Shown here one piece after another: positions 35,379 to 42,531 of a stretch of 64,000 nucleotides of DNA; within the stretch, counting starts at the first letter, position 1, and every line of letters begins with the position of its first letter. The stretch spans positions 22,573 through 86,572 of the forward strand of contig DATAID010000012.1 of NCBI GenBank assembly GCA_036262835.1. The letters run 5' to 3'. The translations under genes and the position numbers were made by a program. The notes under the pieces were generated by a model. The model had not been told where the DNA came from and made no database searches. It was given only the letters and a program-made list of their open reading frames with translations. Origin of the DNA: RBG-16-66-20 sp036262835 (GTDB lineage: Bacteria > Pseudomonadota > Gammaproteobacteria > Burkholderiales > SG8-39).

Positions 35379-35563
35379 TGTGGATAAACCTGTGAGCAAA
35401 GCTGCAACGCGCCTATCACTTTTCCACAGCCAGCGGTCCTGGGGTGGACTTGAGGTAGGTAAAAGCTATCTTTTGTTAGTTACATCAACGGGTTGAGGAT
35501 GGTTGGGCGCGGCGACGCCCTGAAATCACGACAGGCCCCTGCAAGGGCGCAGCGTGTGAATAA
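35379..35563. other. Cluster of DnaA-box-like 9-mers with an AT-rich stretch between priA and hemE
   Basis: The gap 35325-35564 contains TGTGGATAA at 35379-35387, an exact reverse complement of the DnaA-box consensus TTATCCACA. It also has TTTTCCACA at 35420-35428 and TGTGAATAA at 35555-35563, one mismatch each. Between them 35446-35500 is much richer in A/T than the surroundings (AGGTAGGTAAAAGCTATC, TTTTGTTAGTTACATC). No gene is seen here. This could be a DnaA-controlled regulatory region or part of an origin; the window holds no dnaA, gidA or par genes to support an origin. Confidence 0.5.
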
Positions 35564-35564
35564 C

Positions 35565-36611
35565 TCAGGACGGGCGACGCCGCATCGCGGCGCTGTAAGT
35601 GCGCACTTCCTCTACAAGCGCGGCAACGCTTTCGACTCGGGCTTGCGGCGAAATCCCGTGGCCCAAGTTGAAAATATGGCCGGGCGAGCGGCCGAACTGG
35701 TCGAGCACGCGGCGCGCTTCGGCGCGAACCGCTTCCGGGGGGGCGCAAAGCGTGGCGGGATCGAGATTGCCTTGCAGGGCGACCTGCGCGCCGATTCTTT
35801 TGCGCGCGTCGGCCGGCGCGATGGTCCAGTCCAGGCCCACGGCAGCGCAGCCGCTCGCCGAAATCGCCTCGAGCCAGTTGCCGGCGCCCTTGGTGAAGAC
35901 GATGCAGGGCGCGCCGCGCACTTTTTCGATCACCTTGCGCATGTAGGCGAGCGAGAACTCTTCGTAGCCTGCCGCGGTGAGGTTGCCGCCCCAGGTGTCG
36001 AAGAGCATCACGGCCTGTGCGCCGGCCTCGATCTGCGCGTTGAGATAGGAGGCGACGGCTTCGGCGTTCACCGCGAGGATGCGGTGCAGGAGGTCGGGCC
36101 GGGCGTAGAGCATGCCTTTCAGCTCGCGCCAGTCGTCGCTGCCCGAGCCTTCCACCATGTAGCAGGCGAGCGTGTACGGGCTGCCCGAGAAACCAATGAG
36201 CGGCACGCGGCCGGCGAGCGCGCTTCGCGTCGTGCGCACGGCGTCCATCACGTAGCGCAGCTTCCCGGTCGGGTCGGGAGCGGCGAGCGCGCGCACCGCG
36301 GCTTCGTCGCGCAGCGGCCGCTCGAAGCGCGGGCCTTCGCCTTCGGCGAAATAAAGGCCGAGGCCCATGGCGTCGGGGATGGTCAGGATGTCGGAGAAAA
36401 TGATCGCGGCGTCGAGCGGAAAGCGCTCGAGCGGCTGCAGCGTCACCTCGCAGGCGAGCTCGGGCGTCTGCGCGAGCTTGAGAAAGCTGCCCGCTTTCGC
36501 CCGCGTCGCATTGTATTCGGGCAGGTAGCGGCCGGCCTGACGCATGAGCCAGATCGGCGTGTACTCGGTGGGCTCGCGCGCGAGCGCGCGCAGGAAGACG
36601 TCGTTCTTCAC
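35565..36611 (-). CDS. hemE: Uroporphyrinogen decarboxylase
   Basis: Haem/tetrapyrrole biosynthesis enzyme that decarboxylates the four acetate side chains of uroporphyrinogen III. It has 348 residues. The start is GTG 36611, whose TG is shared with the stop of the EVE gene (CTGTGAAG). It shows the N-terminal WLMRQAGRYLPEYNATRAKAGSFL signature, IIFSDILTIPDAMGLGL, GFSGSPYTLACYMVEG, FDTWGGNLTA and FNLGHGISPQA. All are standard for HemE. Four-base-type coupling to the EVE gene indicates co-transcription with it. Confidence 0.96.
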   Translation of the reverse strand: MKNDVFLRALAREPTEYTPIWLMRQAGRYLPEYNATRAKAGSFLKLAQTPELACEVTLQPLERFPLDAAIIFSDILTIPDAMGLGLYFAEGEGPRFERPLRDEAAVRALAAPDPTGKLRYVMDAVRTTRSALAGRVPLIGFSGSPYTLACYMVEGSGSDDWRELKGMLYARPDLLHRILAVNAEAVASYLNAQIEAGAQAVMLFDTWGGNLTAAGYEEFSLAYMRKVIEKVRGAPCIVFTKGAGNWLEAISASGCAAVGLDWTIAPADARKRIGAQVALQGNLDPATLCAPPEAVRAEARRVLDQFGRSPGHIFNLGHGISPQARVESVAALVEEVRTYSAAMRRRPS

Positions 36612-37063
36612 AGGAGCTTCGCGGTGATATGGCGCCACTCGGCGTCGGTCACCGGCGTGATCGAGAGGCGGTTGCCCGGCCGGAGCACCGCCATCTTCTT
36701 CAGGGCGGCCTCTGCGCGCAGCTCCGCGATCGGCACCACGCGCGTTTTCTCGAGGGCCTTCACGTCGACGCAGACCCAGCGCGGCGATTCGCGCTTCGAC
36801 TTCGGGTCGTAGTAGTCGCTTTTCCTGTCGAACTGCGAGGGATCGGGGTAGGGCTTGGAGGCGATCTCGGCCAGCCCTGCGATGCCCGGCACCTCGCAGC
36901 TCGAGTGCCAGAAGAGCACGCCGTCGCCGACGCGCATGTCGTCGCGCATGAAATTGCGCGCCGTGTAGTTGCGCACGCCCGTCCAGGGCGTGAGGCGCTT
37001 CGGCGCCGCGAGCGCGTCGTCGATCGAGCACTCCTCGGGCTCGCTTTTCATGACCCAGTACAT
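36608..37063 (-). CDS. EVE-domain protein (thymocyte nuclear protein 1-like)
   Basis: Single-domain EVE protein of 151 residues with the PUA-like fold thought to bind modified cytosines or nucleic acid. Key blocks are MYWVMKSEPEECSIDD at the start, GVRNYTARNFMRDDMRVGDGVLFWHSS, and GLAEIASKPYPDPSQFD. The start is ATG 37063, immediately beside the 6S RNA gene, in the order zapA, 6S RNA, EVE that is common in beta- and gammaproteobacteria. The function in bacteria is unclear. Confidence 0.9.
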   Translation of the reverse strand: MYWVMKSEPEECSIDDALAAPKRLTPWTGVRNYTARNFMRDDMRVGDGVLFWHSSCEVPGIAGLAEIASKPYPDPSQFDRKSDYYDPKSKRESPRWVCVDVKALEKTRVVPIAELRAEAALKKMAVLRPGNRLSITPVTDAEWRHITAKLL

Positions 37064-37077
37064 AGGGATGCCTAAGG

Positions 37078-37283
37078 GAGTCCCCCGCTCGTGCCGGTGG
37101 GCCCGGCTTCCGAACCCTGGCTTTATCAGGGTGGTCGCAGTCCGGCCACATCAGGTTCGTCCGGCGTGGCCCGCAGGCAGAGCCCGCGGCCAAGGGACGA
37201 TCGCAACAGTGACGCTAGTACCGCAACCTGGGGAAGCTATCGGTTCGGAAAAATAGGGCCCGGTCGTGCACAGCAGGGAACAA
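37078..37283 (-). ncRNA. ssrS: 6S RNA
   Basis: Small RNA that mimics an open promoter and binds sigma-70 RNA polymerase. The minus strand folds into one long rod. A closing stem pairs 37272-37280 with 37081-37089, followed by GGGCCC/GGGCCC and GTGC/GCAC helices. A perfect TTCCGAACC/GGTTCGGAA helix and a GGTTGC/GCGACC helix come next. The apical arm is CGTCC...GGACG with a GC-rich hairpin. Between the inner helices lies the expected large bulge. The segments ACTGCGACCAC and CCAGGGTTC match conserved positions of E. coli 6S RNA. The location between zapA and the EVE gene is the classical ssrS site. The ends are estimated from the pairing, about 200 nt. Confidence 0.85.
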
Positions 37284-37317
37284 AGTCTTGGAACCGCGGA
37301 ACCGAAATCCGAAAGAT

Positions 37318-37626
37318 CTAAAAGAGCTTGTCCTGCCTTGCGATTGCTTCGTCCAGCTTCGCCTCGATCGATTCGATTCTACGCTTGGCCTGACCGATGT
37401 CAAAGCTTCCGCCGAGCCGCGTCGACAAAAGCTCGTGCGCGATGTTGAGCGCGGCCATCACCGCGATGCGATCGGTGCCGCTCACCTTGCCGGCGCTCTT
37501 GATCTCGCCCATTTTCGCGTCGAGATACTCGACCGCCTGCAAGAGCGCGTCGCGCTCGCCGTCCTCGCAGGCCACTTTGTAGTTGCGGCCGAGGATGCTC
37601 ACTTCGATCGTCTTGCCTTCGGCCAT
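37318..37626 (-). CDS. zapA: Cell division protein ZapA
   Basis: FtsZ-ring-associated protein that bundles FtsZ filaments, 102 residues. The N-terminal domain IEVSILGRNYKVACEDGERDALLQAVEYLDAKM is typical. A coiled-coil C-terminal helix (RRIESIEAKLDEAIARQDKL) follows. It lies 10 bp downstream of the small zapB-like gene and directly ahead of the 6S RNA gene on the same strand. Confidence 0.94.
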   Translation of the reverse strand: MAEGKTIEVSILGRNYKVACEDGERDALLQAVEYLDAKMGEIKSAGKVSGTDRIAVMAALNIAHELLSTRLGGSFDIGQAKRRIESIEAKLDEAIARQDKLF

Positions 37627-37636
37627 GGCGGAGCCG

Positions 37637-37837
37637 CTAATCGGGAATTCGGGAGAGGAGGCTCTCGAGCTTCTGCTTGGCGCCCTCGATGCGCTCGTTC
37701 AGGCGCTTCGCGTCGTTCTTCGCACTGGCGAGCTGCTGGCGCAATTCGTGGTTTTCGGCGCGCAGGCGCTCGCACAGGCCGACAAACTGCGCGACCTTGG
37801 CCTCGAGCGAATTGAACTCCGCGTCCACGACGGGCAC
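37637..37837 (-). CDS. ZapB-like coiled-coil protein (TIGR02449-type)
   Basis: Short protein of 66 residues, almost entirely one coiled coil (FNSLEAKVAQFVGLCERLRAENHELRQQLASAKNDAKRLNERI). It matches the small conserved proteins that precede zapA in many beta- and gammaproteobacteria and are taken as ZapB-like division factors. The start is GTG 37837; a second GTG at 37828 is possible. It is the first gene of the zapB-like, zapA, 6S RNA unit and lies just downstream of a long hairpin at 37852-37905. Confidence 0.82.
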   Translation of the reverse strand: MPVVDAEFNSLEAKVAQFVGLCERLRAENHELRQQLASAKNDAKRLNERIEGAKQKLESLLSRIPD

Positions 37838-37851
37838 TATCTTTCAAATCT

Positions 37852-37905
37852 GCCGCATCGTCAAGGAATAGGGGCTGTTTCTGAAAGTGGTTCCTGACAT
37901 GCGGC
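37852..37905. repeat. Long imperfect inverted repeat in the zapB/btuB divergent intergenic region
   Basis: GCCGCAT-c-GTC-a-AGGAA at 37852-37868 pairs with TTCCT-GAC-ATGCGGC at 37891-37905, giving 15 base pairs with two single-base bulges on one arm and a 22-nt loop. The loop is flanked by CTTTCA and TGAAAG elements that could pair alternatively. It lies 15 bp upstream of the zapB-like start on the minus strand and about 60 bp upstream of the riboswitch promoter on the plus strand. No T-run follows on either side, so it is not a simple terminator. Its function is not recognised. Confidence 0.6.
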
Positions 37906-37966
37906 TCGCACCGAAGTGGGCGTCGTAAAAGCCTTTTTTCGGTCTTCGGTTGTTCCGCCCGCGCCC

Positions 37967-37972
37967 TATAAT
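37967..37972 (+). promoter_or_regulatory. btuB: Consensus -10 hexamer ahead of the cobalamin riboswitch
   Basis: TATAAT at 37967-37972 is an exact consensus -10 on the plus strand, placing the transcript start near 37979, directly before the first riboswitch helix. A weak -35 candidate, TTCGGT, lies at 37945-37950. Confidence 0.7.
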
Positions 37973-37979
37973 CGCCGGG

Positions 37980-38150
37980 CTTTCGGTTGCAAGGTGTCTG
38001 CGGCGCGGCTCTCGCGTCGCGGGTGAAACGGGAAACAGGTGTTGCTTTCGTTCGGCGACGAAGCCTGTGCTGCCCCCGCAACGGTAAGCGAGACGGCGGA
38101 CAGAATCCGCTTGCTCGCGAGTCCGGAGACCGGCCTTGCAGTTCATCAAC
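37980..38150 (+). promoter_or_regulatory. Cobalamin riboswitch controlling the btuB-like receptor gene
   Basis: The RNA leader between the -10 at 37967 and the btuB-like start carries the conserved adenosylcobalamin-aptamer pieces in order. These are GGGAAACAGGTG near 38031, the B12 box GTGCTGCCCCCGCAACGG with GTAAGCGAG (38068-38092), and GAGTCCGGAGACCGG (38119-38133). The P1 helix GCAAGG (37989-37994) pairs with CCTTGC (38134-38139). Downstream, AGACC at 38127-38131 and CCTT at 38134-38137 are complementary to the Shine-Dalgarno stretch AAGGAGGTCT at 38178-38187, which points to translational control. High cobalamin is expected to switch the receptor off. Confidence 0.92.
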
Positions 38151-38190
38151 CTGCGATCGGCGTCGGGGATGACGCTCAAGGAGGTCTTCC

Positions 38191-40254
38191 ATGCTTCGTT
38201 TCCTGCTCGCCGCCCTGGCCGCGGCGCTTTGCTTTCGCCTTCAAGCCCAGACCGACGATGCCGTCGTGGTCAACGCCACGCGCTTCCCGGAGGACGCGCG
38301 CCGCCTGCCGGCGAACGTCACCGTGATCACGGCCGACGATATCAAGAACAGCCCCGCGCGCACGCTGCCCGAGCTCCTCACCGAGCAGGTGGGCGTGACG
38401 CAGCAGGATTTTTTCGGCAACAACGGGGCGACGACCTCGATCGACCTGCGCGGCTTCGGAGTGACCGGCGGCCAGAACACGCTCATCCTGCTCGATGGCC
38501 GGCGCATGAACGACATCGACCTGACGAGCGTGCAATGGGCGGCTTTCCCGCTCGCCGGCATCGAGCGCATCGAGATCCTGCGCGGCGCGGGGGCGGTGCT
38601 CTACGGCGATGGCGCCTCGGCCGGCGTGATCAACATCGTGACGCGCTCGCCGCTGAAGGACGGCAATTCCGTCGAGGCGTTCGGGCGCATCGCGACCTTC
38701 GGAACCTCGGAGGGCCAGCTCTACGGCAGCCACGGCGCCGGCAAATTCGGCATCAACGCGTCGGCTTACACGTTCAATTCGGACGGCTACCGGAAGAACA
38801 ACCGCAACGAGCAGGAGAACTACACCGGCAACCTGCGCTGGGCCCTCGGGGCGACGACGATCGATGCGCGCTTCGGCGTCGACCACCAGGACCTCGGCCT
38901 GCCGGGCGCGCGCCGCGTCCAGCCCTCGATCGGCCTGGACGAATATGCGACCGACCGGCGCGGCGCGCAGACGCCGCGCGATTTTGCGAGCCGCGACGGC
39001 TCGCGCGCGGGCGCGACGCTGTCGCACCGGCTCGGCGAAGCGGAGCTCTCGCTCGGATTCGACTGGCGCAGCAAGCTGCAGCGCTCTTTCTTCGAGCAGC
39101 TCTTCGTCGCGCGGGGCGACTCGATGAGCGTGCTCTCGCTCACGCCGCGCGCGCGCGCGCCGTTCCGGCTCGGCGGCACGTCGCACCGCCTGACGCTCGG
39201 CCTGGACTGGCATTCCTGGAATTACGACTCGCGGCGCGACAGCGACCTCAATAACCTCGGCCGGCCGGTCAATCGCATCCGCGCCACGCAAAGGAACACC
39301 GCGTTCTACGCGCAGGACCTGATCGAGCTGACCCGCGCGACGCGCCTCTCGCTCGGATGGCGCACCGAGCAGGTGCGCTACGACGCGACCGATACGCTCG
39401 ACGCGGGCGCGCCCGGCTTCCTCGGCTTTCAGGCGTCGGCCGGCTCGGCGCAGGAGAAGCAGCGCGAAACGGCGTGGGACGCCGGCTTGCGCCATGCGTT
39501 CGATGCGCGAGTGACCGGATTTGCGCGCGCCGGGCGCAGCTTCCGCTTCGTCAACATCGACGAGCTCTACGACTTCGATGCGCTCGGCAACCCGCAATTC
39601 CAGATCCTGCGGCCGCAGCACGCGATCACCGTGGAGACGGGCGCGGAGTGGCGCTCCGGCAAGCATTTCCTCAAGGCCGGCGTCTTCCGTACCGACGTGA
39701 CGAACGAAATCCATCTCGACCCGTTCACGCCCGGGGTCGGCAACACGAACCTGCCCCCTTCGCGCCGCCAGGGGCTTGAGCTCGAGGGCGCGTGGCAGGC
39801 GGCCGAATCGCTGCGGCTGCGCGCGGGCTACACCTATACCGAGGCGCGCTTTCGCGAAGGCGTGCTGCCCGGCGGGCCGTTCGCGATCGGCACCAACCTC
39901 GACATCTCGGGCAAGCACGTACCGCTCGTGCCGGCGCACAAGCTGAACGCGGGCTTCAGCTGGAGTCCCGCGCCGCGGGCGCAGCTGACCGGAAACCTGC
40001 TCGCCCTGAGCAGCCAGTACATGGACAACGACGAGCCGAACACGCTCGGGGTGAGGATCCCGCGCACCGTGCTCGCCGACCTGAAATTCGCGTACGGCTT
40101 CTCCTGGGGCCGCGTCGCCTTCTCGGTCAACAATCTTTTCAACCGCAGCTACTACACCTACGCCGTGCGCAGCCAGTTCACCGCCGACCGCTACGCGGTG
40201 TATCCGCTGCCGGGCCGCACGCTCGGCCTGAGCGTGGAGTTCAAGCTCCTCTGA
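38191..40254 (+). CDS. TonB-dependent outer-membrane receptor, BtuB-like (vitamin B12 uptake)
   Basis: Outer-membrane barrel of 687 residues. The signal peptide is MLRFLLAALAAALCFRLQAQ. A TonB-box-like stretch (DDAVVVNATRF) precedes the plug domain, with NSPARTLPELLTEQ, IDLRGFGVTGGQNTLILLDGRRMND and IERIEILRGAGAVLYGDGASAGVINIVTRS. The 22-stranded barrel ends in GRTLGLSVEFKLL. The plug layout is of the BtuB/CirA type, and the cobalamin riboswitch in its leader strongly supports corrinoid transport. AAGGAGG lies 7-10 bases before ATG 38191. No btuCD genes follow; the next gene begins the glycan locus. Confidence 0.92.
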   Translation: MLRFLLAALAAALCFRLQAQTDDAVVVNATRFPEDARRLPANVTVITADDIKNSPARTLPELLTEQVGVTQQDFFGNNGATTSIDLRGFGVTGGQNTLILLDGRRMNDIDLTSVQWAAFPLAGIERIEILRGAGAVLYGDGASAGVINIVTRSPLKDGNSVEAFGRIATFGTSEGQLYGSHGAGKFGINASAYTFNSDGYRKNNRNEQENYTGNLRWALGATTIDARFGVDHQDLGLPGARRVQPSIGLDEYATDRRGAQTPRDFASRDGSRAGATLSHRLGEAELSLGFDWRSKLQRSFFEQLFVARGDSMSVLSLTPRARAPFRLGGTSHRLTLGLDWHSWNYDSRRDSDLNNLGRPVNRIRATQRNTAFYAQDLIELTRATRLSLGWRTEQVRYDATDTLDAGAPGFLGFQASAGSAQEKQRETAWDAGLRHAFDARVTGFARAGRSFRFVNIDELYDFDALGNPQFQILRPQHAITVETGAEWRSGKHFLKAGVFRTDVTNEIHLDPFTPGVGNTNLPPSRRQGLELEGAWQAAESLRLRAGYTYTEARFREGVLPGGPFAIGTNLDISGKHVPLVPAHKLNAGFSWSPAPRAQLTGNLLALSSQYMDNDEPNTLGVRIPRTVLADLKFAYGFSWGRVAFSVNNLFNRSYYTYAVRSQFTADRYAVYPLPGRTLGLSVEFKLL

Positions 40255-40262
40255 GCCGCCGC

Positions 40263-40297
40263 CGGGGAAAGATGGCAAATCCTGCTATCTTTCCCCG
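40263..40297 (+). promoter_or_regulatory. Perfect 11-bp inverted repeat and extended -10 at the start of the glycan locus
   Basis: CGGGGAAAGAT (40263-40273) and ATCTTTCCCCG (40287-40297) are perfect complements around a 13-nt loop. They end one base before the ATG of the first heptosyltransferase-like gene. The right arm also contains TGCTATCTT (40283-40291), an extended -10 form whose start point would fall exactly on the ATG, giving a leaderless message. No Shine-Dalgarno sequence exists. A terminator for btuB is less likely because no T-run follows. Confidence 0.6.
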
Positions 40298-41398
40298 ATG
40301 CTGAAGGACCCGGTCCCGCTCGCGGAAATCTCGCGCGCGCTCGTCATCAAGCTGCGCCACCACGGCGACGTGCTGCTCGCCGCGCCGGTGCTGCGGGCGC
40401 TGAAGACGCACGCGCCCAATGCGGAGATCGATGCGCTCGTCTACGAGGACACCGCCGAGATGCTGGCCGGCCATCCGGCGCTCGCGCGGCTGCACGCGGT
40501 CGGGCGCGGCTGGCGCAACGAGGATTACCTCGCGCGCCTGGTCCTCGAAAAAGAGCTCTTCGATGCGCTGCGCGCGCGCCGCTACGGCCTGATCGTGCAT
40601 CTCTCCGAGCAGCCGCGCGGCGCCTGGCTCGCGCGCGCCCTCGCGCCCCGCTATTCGGTCGCGCCGGCGACGCCGGGCCGCGGTGCCTTCTGGCGCAAGA
40701 GCTTCACCCATCTGTACGCGCTCGCGCGCAACGGCCATCGCCACAAGGTGGAGGAAAACCTGGACGCGCTGCGCCGCATCGGCCTGCAGCCCGCGCCCGA
40801 GGAGCGGCGCGTCGAGTTCGTGCCCGGCGCTGCGGCCGAGGCGCGCGTCGCCTCGCTCCTGGCCGGCGAGGGCGTGCGCGAGCGCGAGTTCATCCACCTG
40901 CATCCCGCCTCGCGCTGGAGCTTCAAGTGCTGGCCGGCGGAGAAGAACGCCGAGCTGATCGACCGGTTGTCGGCGAAATTCCGCGTCGTGCTCACGGCGG
41001 CGCCGGAGCAGGGCGAAAAAGCCTTTGTGGAAGAAATCATTTCAAAGACAAAGAACAAACCCCTGAGCCTCGCCGGCCAGCTCTCGATCAAGGAGCTCGG
41101 CGCGCTCACCGGCCGCGCACGCGTTTTCGTCGGCGTCGACTCGATGCCGATGCACCTTGCCGCGGCGATGGGCACGCCGACCGTGGCGCTCTTCGGGCCG
41201 AGCGGGGAGGACGAGTGGGGGCCCTGGGGCGTCGCCCACCGCGTCGTGGCGATGAACGCCTTTACCTGCCGGCCGTGCGGCAACGACGGCTGCGGCGGCG
41301 GCAAGATCAGCGAGTGCCTCACCACGCTTCCGGTCGCGCAGGTGGAGGCGGCCGTGAACGACCTGCTGGCGATAAACACCCAAGTACCTTGCGCTTAG
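40298..41398 (+). CDS. Lipopolysaccharide heptosyltransferase-like GT9 glycosyltransferase
   Basis: Family 9 glycosyltransferase, 366 residues, of the kind that adds heptose to the inner core of lipopolysaccharide. It shows N-terminal ALVIKLRHHGDVLLAAPVLRAL, the mid-domain FIHLHPASRWSFKCWPAEKNAELI, and the donor-binding VFVGVDSMPMHLAAAMGTPTVALFGPS motif. The pattern is closest to the RfaQ-type heptosyltransferase III group, but the acceptor is not provable. It is the first gene of the glycan operon, and the next gene starts 10 bp before its end. A short AT-rich codon stretch (EEIISKTKNK) lies at 41030-41065. Confidence 0.9.
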   Translation: MLKDPVPLAEISRALVIKLRHHGDVLLAAPVLRALKTHAPNAEIDALVYEDTAEMLAGHPALARLHAVGRGWRNEDYLARLVLEKELFDALRARRYGLIVHLSEQPRGAWLARALAPRYSVAPATPGRGAFWRKSFTHLYALARNGHRHKVEENLDALRRIGLQPAPEERRVEFVPGAAAEARVASLLAGEGVREREFIHLHPASRWSFKCWPAEKNAELIDRLSAKFRVVLTAAPEQGEKAFVEEIISKTKNKPLSLAGQLSIKELGALTGRARVFVGVDSMPMHLAAAMGTPTVALFGPSGEDEWGPWGVAHRVVAMNAFTCRPCGNDGCGGGKISECLTTLPVAQVEAAVNDLLAINTQVPCA

Positions 41399-42531
41399 CC
41401 ATCGTTCGGCAGCGGTACACCCCCTACGGCGGGGCCGAGCGCTTCATCGAGCGCACGCTGCCGGCGCTCGAGCGCGCCGGCGCCGAGGTCACGCTCATCG
41501 CGCGCCGGGTCGAAGGCTGGAATTCCGGCCGGGTCATCACGCTCGATCCGTTCTACCTCGGCAGCGCCTGGCGCGATCGCTCCTTTGCGCAGGCCGCGCG
41601 CAAGGCCTGGCGGCTGGGCGCGTTCGATCTGGTCCAGTCGCACGAGCGCATCGCCGGCTGCGACATCTACCGCGCGGGCGACGGCGTGCACCGGCGCTGG
41701 CTCGAGATCCGGCGCGCGGGCGGCGGCGCGCTCGAGCGCCTCGGCCTGGCGCTCAATCCGCATCACCGCTATGTGCTCGCCGAGGAGCGGCGTCTCTTCG
41801 AGCACCCGCGCCTGCGCGCGGTGATCTGCAACTCGGCCATGGTGCGCGGCGAAGTCCTGGAAGGCTTTCGCATCGCGCCCGAGAAGCTGCACGTGATCCC
41901 GAACGGCGTCGATCTGGAGCACTTCCATCCGCGCCACGGCGCCGCGCTGCGCGCCGCCGCGCGCTCCGGCCTCGGCCTGGCCGAGGACGAGTTCGCCTTT
42001 CTCTACGTCGGCTCGGGTTTCGCGAGGAAAGGCCTCGACCTGGCGATTGCGGCGCTCGCGCGCACCCTGGAGCGGCGCTTCGTGCTGCTCGCGGCGGGGC
42101 GCGACCGGCATGCCGCGCGCTTCGCCGAGCTCGCGCGGCTGGCCGGCGTCGCCGAGCGCGTGCGGCTGCTCGGGCCGCGCGAGGACGTGCGCCCGCTCTA
42201 TGCGGCCGCGGATTGCTTTATCCTTCCGACGCGCTACGACCCGTTCCCCGGCGCGGCGCTCGAGGCGCTCGCGATGGGCCTGCCGGCCATCGTCGGGCGC
42301 CGGTGCGGCGCCGCCGAGGCGCTGGCGCACGGCAGGAGCGGCTGGGTGAGCGAGCCCGAGGACGTGGCGGGGCTTGCCCGGCTGATGCAAAACTCGGCGA
42401 GCGAGCTCGCCGGCGATGCGGGCAAAGCGCGGCGCGCCGCGGCGCGCGCCACCGCCGAGAACTACGGGATCGACACCATGGCCCGCAAGCTGACCGAGCT
42501 GTACGCCGCTCTTGCGGCGAAGGCCGCATGA
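41389..42531 (+). CDS. GT4 glycosyltransferase (WaaG-like)
   Basis: Retaining family 4 glycosyltransferase of 380 residues, taken from TTG 41389, overlapping the previous gene by 10 bp. It begins LRLAIVRQRYTPYGGAERFIERTL, the N-terminal glycine loop. Other motifs are VIPNGVDLEHFHP, FLYVGSGFARKGLDLAI and the E-x7-E donor motif within FPGAALEALAMGLPAIVGRRCGAAE. Similarity of form to WaaG (core glucosyltransferase) and its place between a heptosyltransferase and msbA suggest lipopolysaccharide core assembly. Confidence 0.88.
   Translation: MRLAIVRQRYTPYGGAERFIERTLPALERAGAEVTLIARRVEGWNSGRVITLDPFYLGSAWRDRSFAQAARKAWRLGAFDLVQSHERIAGCDIYRAGDGVHRRWLEIRRAGGGALERLGLALNPHHRYVLAEERRLFEHPRLRAVICNSAMVRGEVLEGFRIAPEKLHVIPNGVDLEHFHPRHGAALRAAARSGLGLAEDEFAFLYVGSGFARKGLDLAIAALARTLERRFVLLAAGRDRHAARFAELARLAGVAERVRLLGPREDVRPLYAAADCFILPTRYDPFPGAALEALAMGLPAIVGRRCGAAEALAHGRSGWVSEPEDVAGLARLMQNSASELAGDAGKARRAAARATAENYGIDTMARKLTELYAALAAKAA

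Noticed and set aside
37064..37317. Possible tRNA or small protein gene in the zapA-EVE gap
   Set aside because: No cloverleaf with a plausible anticodon arm and no coding frame; the long rod-like pairing and conserved segments fit 6S RNA.
38176..40278. Long minus-strand frame opposite the btuB-like gene
   Set aside because: Antisense shadow; the plus-strand protein has signal peptide, plug and barrel, and a riboswitch.
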